Assembly: GCF_018873765.1 (NCBI RefSeq)
Contig: NC_057924.1
Coordinates: 12,115,001 to 12,179,000 of the forward strand
Direction of reading: 5' to 3'
DNA from: Telopea speciosissima
Taxonomy: Eukaryota; Streptophyta; Magnoliopsida; Proteales; Proteaceae
DNA length: 64,000 bases
Each line of letters begins with the position of its first letter. Positions within the stretch are counted from its first letter, which is position 1. Positions 34,381-44,900 of the stretch are shown here, piece after piece. Below the pieces are notes generated by a model. It was not told where the DNA came from. It was given only the letters and a program-made list of their open reading frames with translations, and did no database searches. Made by a program: the position numbers and the translations under genes.

Positions 34381-35627
34381 CAAAACTTCAGTGGGTCATT
34401 ATAGGCCCACTAGATCCATCCGTCCATATAGGTTAGCTTTTAGAAAACCTTTGGCTGGCTTAATGGGCCTTAGACAAAACTGTAACCAAAAACTTATCTG
34501 TTGGGCCGGACCTATATCGGCCTGCCCTTACATCATCAAGCCCTGAGCTTTGTGCCTCAGAAATGGATAATAAAACCGTATGTTAGTCAAAAGGGGCCAC
34601 ATGCACTGCACGATCAAGTGGCGTTCTCTTTCTCATAATAATATATACGCAAAATTTGAGCATGAGTAATATCACCACATGCACATGGTATGTAACAAAT
34701 AGTGGAACAACTCCCACCCTGTATGAGATGCATCCTAGTAAATGAATTATAGAGAGAGTTATCTTTTCATTTTTTTAAGGACAAGACTGTTGAGAACTAG
34801 AGATGACAAACTTGATGGGTCACCTTATTATTTCAAGTGATGTGTTTAACATTCTATCTTTCTTTTTTAAATTAAGTTTGGAGTCTTTTAGTTGATTAGT
34901 TCCTCATCATCATCATTATTTTTTTATGGAAAATGTTCTCTGTGGAGGGGAGGTGCAGGCTATGCCAAGACACAATGGGAGGCAAAATGATCACCACACT
35001 CCCATGAAAGGCAGAGTTTCTGCCCCTTGAGATGTCAGAGTGCATTCTCATTGGATGCTGCACGTGCATGTCCCCTGTGCTCCCCCACATAGAAAGAACG
35101 CAGTCCCTTTTTTGTAATTCTCTCTTTAAAATGCAATCGCTAATTTAACAGACTTTAAATCTTCTCCACCTATGTGAATCGAAATTATTATTATTCTTTC
35201 GCATACACTCTAATATGTCATTTGTTCCCACCATCTAGATAATAGAGAAAAATCGTCAATAATAATATACAGGACAGTAAGACAACAAATTTAAAAATAG
35301 AGAAGAAGAACGTGGCTCCTGCACCACTGCGGGGCCAATGAAGGTTATCGGGGCATCCAACAAAAGAGTAGGACGATCATTTCACCCTCTTACGTGTGGG
35401 TGAAGGGAACACGACCGACAATATTCTTTTTCCCTTAAAAATAAGGAGAAGTGTTTTCTATGGGAAAGTGTGGCTCCTACGCGTGCTGGAGCTAATGGGA
35501 GAGCGCACAAAAGCATCAACAAGGGCATCAATTCGCATTTCATGGGGGTGGAACATCGGAGTGGTCTTTTCTTCCCCCCCCCCCCGACCCCCTTATGTGT
35601 TTGGGTGTAGGCGCCACACTCCCTTGT
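34381..35627. other. intergenic, GC-rich repeat fragments
   Basis: No gene. About 34925-35090 is a family D-type fragment (gaaaatgttctctgtggagg, gcaggctatgcc). About 35310-35400 and 35450-35627 are two copies of the fragment with cgtggctcctgc / gtggctcctacgcgtgctgg, (g/c)aatggga and catttcatgggg, also found near 2250, 7330 and 8815. Confidence 0.5.
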
Positions 35628-35795
35628 AGGGATCAAGATCCTCTCCAATGAGTGCATCGCCCAATGAACACCCAATGGCTGGGCTGGCTGAGAGTGCTAA
35701 TACGATACGTGCCAGCCAGCCTAGCCCAACTGTTGGATGCCTCATTAGACACTCATTGGGCGATCTCCTCACTAGAGAGGATCTAGATCTGAAGC
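35628..35795. mobile_element. foldback element related to family A
   Basis: Arms ggatcaagatcctctccaat and gcatcgcccaatga pair with attgggcgatctcc and gagaggatctagatct. An inner pair, ggctgggctggctg and cagccagcctagcc, is also seen. No 9-bp duplication found at these borders. Confidence 0.65.
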
Positions 35796-36352
35796 AAAGC
35801 TTTATTTTCATGAAATGAACATAGACCATTGGTTTTAAATCTAAATATCCTATCGGTGTATGGATCAAAGGTATACGTATCGATATTAGTCAGACCTGAT
35901 TCTGATACTGCACCAATATGATCAAAATTGACTTTTATTAAACCAAAAAAAGAAATAGCCGTTTGATTTGAAATCGATCAGATACAAACTGATTAAACCG
36001 AGACGTATTGGTATTGATATCGGCAATAACAGACAGGTTAATTAAAACCTTTTGAAATGTCTATAGACAGGTGGTTGGTTTATTTCTCTATCAGGCTCTC
36101 GACGATTCATTTAAACCTCATTATGGGTTTCTACTTTCTTCGTTAGGTGTTTTAATGGTTATGATGATTCCACGTGTCATATCTCCATAAAAAAAAAAAA
36201 AGTTCTGAGTTAGATGGGGGTAGCTGGCAAGTAGATTATATGTCTTGATCATATAGATGGCAAGTGAGGTATAGTGATGACTGAAATGCCACATAATTTA
36301 TCTTCAAACTTATCTTCAAATCTAATAACCTTGAGTTGATTGATACATCTCG
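35796..36352. other. intergenic, gataccgata-type repeat
   Basis: About 35830-36040 is another degenerate repeat rich in gatatcggc and cgtattggta words. No gene. Confidence 0.4.
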
Positions 36353-36529
36353 GAATTGGCTCTCCTCCAACTGTGGCAGGAGCTGGAGAATCGAGCCCAA
36401 CAAAAATAGGGGGTTTTGGTCATTTTATAGTGGGGCTCGCCTGTGAAATGATCCAAACACCCCTATTATTGCTAGCTACGTAGGCAGGATCCTCCAGCTC
36501 CTGCCACAGATGAAGGAGAGCCGATTCGC
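36353..36529. mobile_element. foldback MITE (family H), 9-bp duplication
   Basis: A 177-bp palindrome with arms gaattggctctcctccaact / gtggcaggagctggag pairing with ctccagctcctgccac and ggagagccgattcgc. Flanks tacatctcg (36344-36352) and tacatctct (36530-36538) differ at one base. Confidence 0.85.
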
Positions 36530-36734
36530 TACATCTCTGGCACTAGGCATTTAGCTCTCTTTGCAATTCAATCTCTCATTTTACCAAAAAAAAAAATTCA
36601 ATCTCTCATTGATGATATTAGTCATATTGCTTCTTATCTAGAGAATTTGTTCTTTTGTTTTTCTTCGAAGGGTAGCAAATATTATTACTAATTCCCTTGC
36701 CCAAAAGGCCATTTCCTTAACATGTTGATTGTTT

Positions 36735-36905
36735 GGATTTTTATCCTTTCAAGTTTAGTGCACTAACCAGTGCACCTCACTTGAGCATCCAACCGTAAAA
36801 ACATGGGTAGTGACATCTTTTTATCTTCTCAAGTATTAGGTGGACAGTTGGACACTCAAGTGAGGTGCACTGGTCAATGCATCGCACTTGAGAGGATAAA
36901 AATCC
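36735..36905. mobile_element. foldback MITE (family I), 9-bp duplication
   Basis: A 171-bp palindrome with ends ggatttttatcctttcaag and gagaggataaaaatcc, and inner words accagtgcacctcacttgag and ctcaagtgaggtgcactggt. Flanks tgattgttt (36726-36734) and tgattggtt (36906-36914) differ at one base. Confidence 0.88.
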
Positions 36906-36914
36906 TGATTGGTT

Positions 36915-37698
36915 TGGCTGTTGTCCACTCCTTGCATGCGATTCTGCTTACTTGAACCATGTCTGGCGCTACTCCCATTTTTTGCTAAATTCTTCCTATA
37001 ACCATAGAAGAGTGTTTGCATGGTTTTTTAATAGACTACAAAAGACCACACAACCTTACCCCCCCCAAAAAAAAAAAGTTCAATTATATGATTAATTGGA
37101 TAAAAATTATCTTAGGGAAAAGAAGGCAACTTGGGCACGTGTGGTATACTGTCTCTATGCCAGATATAGAGGCGAGCAAAATGACCATTGTGCCCCTAAT
37201 TTCACTTTTCCATGGGGATACGGTGATCATCCACTACCCATGTGTCTAGGGGCAAAAGCAGCGCATCGCACGTGCCCAAATAGCGTTCTTTCTCCCATAT
37301 TTATTGTATTGATTTAACAATTGGTTAGCTGATGAAGAAACGGATGTATTTTCACGATTCATTATTAATAGTTTGAAAGCAAGAGGAAGAAATAGCTAGC
37401 TTTGTTAGTCAACCAACTAAGTGATAACAACTATTCAAAGGAACCACCTTGGTTCCATGGACCAATGAAGGTGCCTAACCAAACTCGCTCAAATCAATAT
37501 AATTCTTTGAAGAATTGAATTAAGTGGTCTCAAAATTTCAAGCTTTTTAAGAGTTTAGGTTCCAGTAGAGAATTATCGTAAGAGGAAATAGTGGCGATTA
37601 AGTGACATTGATTGGTGGATGGGTTAATCTAATATTGTGTAGATGAGCTGTGAACCAAAACCATTAATTTTATTCTGTCCTATCAAATATAATATTAA
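36915..37698. other. intergenic, no gene seen
   Basis: A C/A run lies at about 37058-37078. About 37130-37280 is GC-richer and loosely palindromic (gggcacgtgtgg and cgcacgtgccc). No supported gene. Confidence 0.4.
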
Positions 37699-37867
37699 GG
37701 GAAGCAGTTTTCTGTCCGGGAGTGTGGCCTACGCCAGTACTCCCATGTGTCTATCTCTCTCATCCTTAAAACAAGGGGGCAGATGTGTCTTTTCACATGA
37801 GAAGGAAAGAGATAGACTCATGGGAGTGCTGGCATAGGCCACACTCCCGGACAGAGATCTTTTGCCC
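37699..37867. mobile_element. foldback MITE family B, copy 2, exact 9-bp duplication
   Basis: A 169-bp palindrome nearly identical to 33934-34101 in its arms (gggaagcagttttctgtccg / ggagtgtggcctacgcc). Flanked by exact taatattaa at 37690-37698 and 37868-37876. Confidence 0.93.
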
Positions 37868-37876
37868 TAATATTAA

Positions 37877-38782
37877 ATAGGCAGATCATGGGAAAGGAGT
37901 TCATGCACGATCGCAGATGGGAAGGAGCCATTTATTAAATGGAAAGGGGGTTGAGGGTTTGGTCATTTCGACCTCCCTATTGTTCCCATCTGATATTTTG
38001 AGGACGATCATTGCACAAAACCTTTGGTTACATATCATATAGCTAGAGAGAGAAAAAAATGTGTGGTATTAAAATGTGAGAGAATAGAGAGGAAGCTAAA
38101 GAACAGACCAATGGACCAAATTTTATTTCAACTACGGTGAAGAGAGAATTTTTTCACTCGTGGTTTATGACACTTAGATGAGACTCTAGAACTAGTGCCA
38201 AGGGTACTGTGGATATTCATTCCTATATATATAGAAGAGATCATTATTATATCTTAGTACTGGTAATATCTACGGTGGAGAAACTTTCTCCAAGAAAAAT
38301 TCACAAAATCGCACCACTAGGATGTCATTATTACATCTAAGTGTCACGGCCTTAGACCTTTCTAAGTAATCGTACCGGCATTTAACATTCACACTAGCAC
38401 TAAGTCAGCCTTTCACGACTCTAGCGAGTGATTTGAGAAGAAAACTTAGAGAACACTTGAGAGTTTGAGTAAATAGAAACTGAATTGCGCTAGAGAGTTT
38501 TGAGTACAATGTTTGAATGTTCGCTTGCTTGGTGCATTGGCCAAATGAAAACACATCTATTTATAGGCACCCCAAGTTACAATGAATAGTTAGGATTTTT
38601 ACATGTGTCCTCCATCCAATGGTCGAAAATATTATAGCATTGAGATCTAGAACTCTCCCACCTCCTTTGTAGAGGATTCTAGCAATTTGGAGGACTCTAG
38701 AAACCTCTCTTTTTCTAAACTGTATACATGGCTTCTCTAAAACCTTCCTTGCTTCTAGAGGTTCTAAAGAATATGTCTAGAC
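37877..38782. other. intergenic, no gene seen
   Basis: AT-rich sequence. The stretch near 38340-38560 (gtgtcacggccttagacctt and following) resembles retrotransposon-type noncoding sequence, but I find no paired LTR. Confidence 0.35.
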
Positions 38783-39228
38783 TAGGGGTACAAGTTTAGC
38801 CCTAACGGCCTGAGCCCTCCCTAACCCACCCTAAACCCGAACAAAGCCTGGGTTGAGATATCATGACCCTGAGGGCGGGTCAGGGTTGGGAATTTCCAAC
38901 CCTGAGATAGGGCTTGGCCGGGTTAGGATTGAGGCCTAGGGCTGAGCCCGGTCAGCCCAACCCGACCCTGTCTTCCTCTTCATGTTATTTCTTCTTTCTT
39001 TCTTTCTTTCTTCCCAGCTTGGCCAGCCAATGCATCTCCCTTCCCCCCCCCCATGGTCAATGCCAATCAGGGTCAGCCCGGCCCGGCCCCGACCCTAAGG
39101 GCGGGTTTGGGTTGGGTTTTTCCAACCCTGAGTCAAGGTCGGACCGGGCCTAGGCCCATCTAAGAGGACTCAGGGTTGGGCTAGGGTTTTTAAAGGCCCG
39201 GCCCAATCCTGACCCTGTTGCAGCGCTA
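38783..39228. mobile_element. hAT-type non-autonomous element, copy 2 (GC-rich)
   Basis: A 446-bp element starting taggggtacaagttta and ending ttgcagcgcta, with exact 8-bp flanks gtctagac (38775-38782 and 39229-39236). The interior shares gaccctgagggcgggtcagg and agcccaacccgaccctg with 18275-18819. A (ttctt)n/(cttt)n stretch lies at about 38991-39013. Confidence 0.88.
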
Positions 39229-39236
39229 GTCTAGAC

Positions 39237-40489
39237 TCTTTACAAGTATGGAGAGTTCTAGTTGACGGGCTTGTAAGTTAGGCCCATAGGCCTTTGTTGG
39301 GTGGGCTATGACATAAGGATGTGAAAACCAAACTAAAACTTTTACCTAATTGAATTGTTTACATTAAACTGTGCAACCGTTTTATAAATGGTTCATTTTT
39401 TGTTTCAAAATTGAGACCATTTAGTTAAACCGTTTAAACTTATCCGAACTATTTAATCCAATGGTAAACTGTTTATGTAAACCATTTAAAACTGATTAAC
39501 ATATGTACATATCAAGTTAGGTCATTCATTGTTAAAAAAACAACTATTGTGTAAGAATAAACAAATCCCACTAAAAAATTAAGAGACATTCAAACCTATT
39601 GAACAAAAAATTAAAACATATAATCAATTATAATCTTACAATTATTATAATAAAACATCCAACAACAAAAAATTCAATTCAATTTTAAGCTTACATTTAC
39701 TTTAATAAAAAATTAAAAGAAAAATAAACTGTTTGGATAAAGAATTAAAAATTTTGTTTGTCCAAATTTATGTGATTTTTTTTATATTACCGTTGTTTAC
39801 CAAAAATAGGAGGTCACTTTTTTTTTCACACTTGACAATTAATTTTTTTTTGATAAAGGGGAATTTATTGACATGAGGGGCATGAAAAGCCCTATAAAAT
39901 TCCCACTATACTAATATACCAAATAGTAGGCTTCATTAACAACAACCTCAAGAAACTAAGGAGTAGAGTTTGGCCAGTTTGTCTTACATGCCATTGATAA
40001 GGCCATGTGGGCCAGTGAGACAATTGCATCTAATCTCCTGAAAAAACATATTAGAATGCCAAAATAAATAAATTTTCCACTATACTAGTATACCATAGTC
40101 TTCTCGCATGGGTTTTTGTTTTCTCTCTTATGTCCTAATAATATGGATCCCATGTGAATGATGCCATTCTCTATGCCACATTTCGAATGACATGAGAGAT
40201 TTCTCACATTGGCGATAATCCTCCTTCTAAGCAAATAATTGGATAACTAAAGGAAAGGAAGTCAGTAACCAGATATGTTACAATCTTGTTTGAACCAAGA
40301 TTCACACCCCCCCCCCCCCCGATATCTAACCGATACTAGTATTGATGGTATCAAAACATGAGAAGATATACACACACACATATATCTTCTTCTCATATGA
40401 AATGGCCTCTCTGTCCTTCTATATATTCCCTCGCCTCCTCAAGCCTTATTAGTATGCTCCCTACCTGTTCATAACCCGCTCCCTAAATC
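39237..40489. other. intergenic, repeat-derived
   Basis: About 39310-39500 is an AT-rich repeat of aaaccgtttaaac words, probably an hAT-type MITE. About 39840-39900 is the reverse complement of a LINE 3' end (tcaataaattcccctttatc plus a poly-A), like the end of the LINE at 50718-51380. A C run lies at about 40307-40320. No gene. Confidence 0.45.
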
Positions 40490-40911
40490 TAGGGATGTAA
40501 ATGGATAACCGAAAATCCAAATTCGATCCACATCCGTACCCGTTTAGGGACATCCGTGGGAAAAAAATCTGAATACTTCGATAAAAATCCGTCCGAAAAA
40601 AAATCCGAATACTTAATATTAAAAAATTAAATAAATAATGATCTTTAGGGTTTTTGAAGATTCAACACGTTCTAAAATATGAGGAAAAGATAATCATGAT
40701 CTAAGAGGTATGGATTGAGAGTGAATTGCATCCGCTAGGGGGAGGAAGGTCCGTCCGGGTTACACAAGGCAGAGATTCAAATAGATGGTCAAAATTTTGA
40801 ATTCGATCCACATCTGATTCTGTTTAGAGGTATCCGTATTTGGCCAGAGAATATCCAGATCCAATCACATCTAATCCGTATCCGAGCCTAATCCGATCCA
40901 TTTACAAGCCT
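40490..40911. mobile_element. hAT-type non-autonomous element (TIR tagggatgtaaatgg)
   Basis: A 422-bp element starting tagggatgtaaatggata and ending gatccatttacaagcct. Flanks cctaaatc (40482-40489) and gctaaatc (40912-40919) form an 8-bp duplication with one mismatch. The interior carries atccgtccgaaaaaaaatcc words, as in 4320-4963. Confidence 0.75.
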
Positions 40912-40919
40912 GCTAAATC

Positions 40920-41787
40920 ATTACGATAGAGAGGAGTCAGAGGACCCATCTCCATCACTCCATGGTTTAAGGTATTGGTATTAGATCGATCGTAAAGACT
41001 ATATAGCAATATTTTGAGGGGAGAAATGGTCCAATCAAATCCAATATAACCTATCCATATCAATATTGAAATTCGATATGAAAAACACTAATACAAATAT
41101 AGATATTGATACCAATATCGATAACCAAGTCCATGCCCTTTAACCCTCCCTGTAGTGCATTCTTTTTACAAATTTTAATTTTTTTTATGGAAGAAAAAAT
41201 TTTAACTCGTCGTGCAGTGTGTACCTACGCCTAAACACAGCTGTGCATGAAATGACCGATACACCCCTGATCTTTTCTGCCTTTCCACAGGTGCACCGGT
41301 TATTTCCTTGCAGCTGTGTCTAGCGCAGGTACACACCGCTCTGCGCTATCGGGTGTGGCGTTGCTTTTCTCCTTTTTTTCAATTCATTTTATATATATTT
41401 TGGGGGATATGAGTGAAACAGAGGCGGCGTTCTTTTTTCCTATTATTTATTCCTTGTCCCCTTGCTTACTCCACAGCTATGGCTTTATTAGTGTGACCTT
41501 TAACCTCTTCTCTTCAATTGCAAGCCTACAGAGTACAGTACAGAAGTGAACCAGTAGAAGTATAAAAGAAGAGACTTCTCAACCAACCAATGATTCCTTC
41601 CCATTGATTTGAATCATGATGGTGATGATCCATCCATCCATCGGTGAGAGGAAAGCTGGTTTGGCATTTCCTACACCTTTGCGGGCCCTACTTCCCCCAA
41701 TCGTCAAAATCCTGCTTTCCCATGTGCCGTGCTTCATCATCTCTTGCTGGCAAATCACCTAATCATCCAATCATCCAATCACCCTCC

Positions 41788-41821
<34 letters not shown>

Positions 41822-41995
41822 AGTCTCTACTATACAGAGGAAGCTTCAGATGCAAATGGCAGAATGAGAAGAGAGTGTGAAATCTGGAATGAGTAGAGTT
41901 ATTGAAATCATTACAGGTTCCGAGATTTTCTTCTCTGGGATTATCCACGTTTGAAGCTTTCTTTATCTCTCTCTCTCTCTTCTCCTTCTCAGAGT
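40920..41995 (+). promoter_or_regulatory. upstream region and leader of the CIP7 gene
   Basis: About 40960-41140 is a gatatcgatacc-type repeat. About 41210-41345 is a foldback segment (gcagtgtgtacctacgcc with gcgcaggtacacaccgc). From there on it is the likely promoter and 5' leader of CIP7: a TATA-like atatatatatttt near 41389, and CT microsatellites at about 41789-41819 and 41967-41981 just before the start codon. The transcription start cannot be fixed from sequence alone. Confidence 0.45.
41789..41819. repeat. CT microsatellite in the CIP7 leader
   Basis: An uninterrupted (TC)n of about 31 bp, roughly 180 bp upstream of the CIP7 start codon. A shorter one lies at 41967-41981. CT-rich leaders are common in plants. 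Confidence 0.85.
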
Positions 41996-44900
41996 ATGGA
42001 TTCGAGTACTCGTCTTGAGTATGCTCTGTTTCAACTCACGCCGACCAGAACCAGGTACTAAATGGCTAATAGCTTCTTACCTGTTTCTTTCACTCTCGCT
42101 CTTATAGTCTTGTATATGCTCGGATAGTTGTATTCATCTCGCTTGGGTTCTGATGATCTTTGTGTTTTGTGTGCTTCTGCATTTTGAATTTGGAAGGTGT
42201 GATCTCGTTGTCTTCTCTAGAGGTCTCAGTGAGAAACTAGCATCTGGACTACTTGAGCCCTTCGTTTCGCATCTCAGATGCGCCAAGGAGCAGATTTCCA
42301 AGGGTGGCTACTCCATCACGCTTCGCGCTCCCACCCCCGCCGACGCCGCCTGGTTCACCAAGGCCACGTTGGAACGGTACTTCTCCATACCCTCCATATC
42401 AGTTATTTATTCTCTGCTGTAAATGTATGCAATTCCCATACAGTTTCTTCTCGAACTCAGATCCCTAGATTTCTTTCATCCATAATTCGTTCAATGAAGA
42501 ACAACAATCAGTATCACTTGCTCCACTCGGAACTCGGCTGAGCCAACCTTGCTTCAGCTTGGTTATTGGGAAGAGTATGACTCAGTTGATTTTGGTTTCA
42601 CTAGGGAGGTCCTGTATGGCTCATTCGTCATGAATTTTGAACAGGTTTGTGAGGTTTGTTAGCACACCTGAAGTTCTTGAGAGGTTTGTGACGATCGAAA
42701 GGGAGATCTCACAGATTGAGACCCCGGCTCAATCCAATGAGTTGTCAAATCCTACTGCTCAAACAGAAGAAGGTATGCTCAAACCTGAATTTCTATCTGT
42801 AAGCATGTCATTTTATAATGTAAGTTTGAAGTCCTTCGATTTGATTGAATTGCCCCATATCCGTTGATTCAAAATTTGGATCTCTCACAAGTGTTTTTTG
42901 ATGGATTGAATCATAATTTTCATTTGTTTTTCCTGCTCATGACGGTTCTATGTGGGATAGTTTATGAATATAAGTCAAATCCAGGTATATTTCAAACCAT
43001 CCGCTCCTGTGTTACAAGCACAGGAAGATGAGAAACTCAAATCTATAAGGATTTATTCTAAATAGTGATAAATGGTTCATGATACAGCTTTCTTGACATC
43101 CAATTTTTTTGGAATTCCGTTTACATGTAACTCTACTTGAAATATTTTACTTGATCTACTAATTTGGACTTGAATTTATTTCACAGGCAATGTGAGAGGT
43201 GCTGATGGCAATTCCAAGAAGTCGACTACTTCCTCTCAGGTATTTCAGTGTTTTACTAAACTATGACAGTACTTTTGTTTCAAGATGTTTCCTCAAGAGC
43301 ACATGCCATAACTTTGAACTTTCCATGATGATGGTGGTCCCAGTCAAAATCTGACTCTAATGGCAGTGATAATGTTGCACAAGAAGAAAACTCCAAGTAA
43401 ATCATCTTTTTCTTATAACTTGCTAAATCTGATTATTTTTCCTCTACATTTCAGTACATCAAATTCACTTTTGTTGCTTAAGCCATTGTTTGGTACCAAA
43501 CAGGCTTCGCCTTCAGCGTCTTATGGAGACTCGGAAAGCGGTGCTTCGTAAAGAGCAAGCTATGGCTTATGCTCGTGCTTTTGTTGCTGGATTTGATATG
43601 GACCATATAGATGATCTTTTATCCTTTGCCGCAGCTTTTGGAGCTTCCCGCCTAAGGTATGAATGAATCTCAGCTATAACAATGGTCAAGGGCATCTAGT
43701 TAAGATCAAGCTGAGGAAGGTTGAATTTTAGTTCTTAAGATATAAAAGCTAATCAACCTTAACCATAAAATGTATGAACAATCTTCAACCAAAAAAAAAA
43801 AAAAAAATGTATGAACAATCTCTGACATAATGCTCATTGTGTATCGTTTTGTGTTGGATTTTCTTTTTGTTGGTCGTGGAGGAGGCAAAGTCAGCTATAA
43901 TGATTTATGTTTGACCCATCACAATTCTTTTATAATATTTCCCCTCTTATCCTTGTTTTGTTGTTCCACACACTGCATGAAGGGCTCTGTCATATCAGTA
44001 TCAAGGACTGAATTTGCCATATGCCAAGTCCACTGTGGTGAGAAAAACTTGGTGAGTTTGTATGAGTTAGTCGATGCAAATCCTTGCATATTTACCTGTC
44101 AGTTCTGGATTGACTAGACTTGGTGGACCAGTTCTTGAATAAATTGACTGAATTGGGTCGGATCAATCTAAAAATATCATCTCTGTGCACGAGGCCTCTG
44201 CTACTGCAGGGTCTCCAATAATTTGAAATTTAGCTGACTTAACCGGTCAGTTCTGAATTGACTAGACTTGGTGGACCAGTTCTTGAATAAATTGACTGAA
44301 TTGGGTCGGATCAATCTAAAAGAGCACCCCTGTGCACGAGGCTCCCATTACTGCAGGGTCTGAGGGGCATATGTACGCAGCCTTACCGCCTGCTTCGCAG
44401 GAGAGGCTGTTTCCAAGTTTTGAACCTGCAACCAACAGGTTGCAATAGCGCAACTTAACCGCTGCACCAAGGGTTGGATCAATCTTAATCAAGGCAAATT
44501 GCGAACTACTTAATTTGGATTGACATAGAAGGACAGATTATCTTTATTTATTTTATGGAGCAGAGGTTTTGTCTAAACCATTTTAATCAGGCATAGAAGT
44601 ATTAGTCCAGTAGCCAATATTAGTCCAGTAGCCAATATTAAGATGGAATCTGTAAGTTGATTGGATGGCTTTCTGATTTCAGTCAGGAATGGAAGGTGGG
44701 GTCTGACAATGTTAGGGCTGTAAAATTCAACATTAAGCCCAGCTTCCTAATAATTGAAAAGGTTGTACTTTCTTGGTAAATTTATTATTCCACCTCGCTG
44801 TTAATGTAGGACAGATTTGAAAGCTTCAGATAATCCCAGAACAGGATCTTAAATCAGGGAATGAATCACACTTAATAGAACTCGGGCTGTAATAAAGCTG

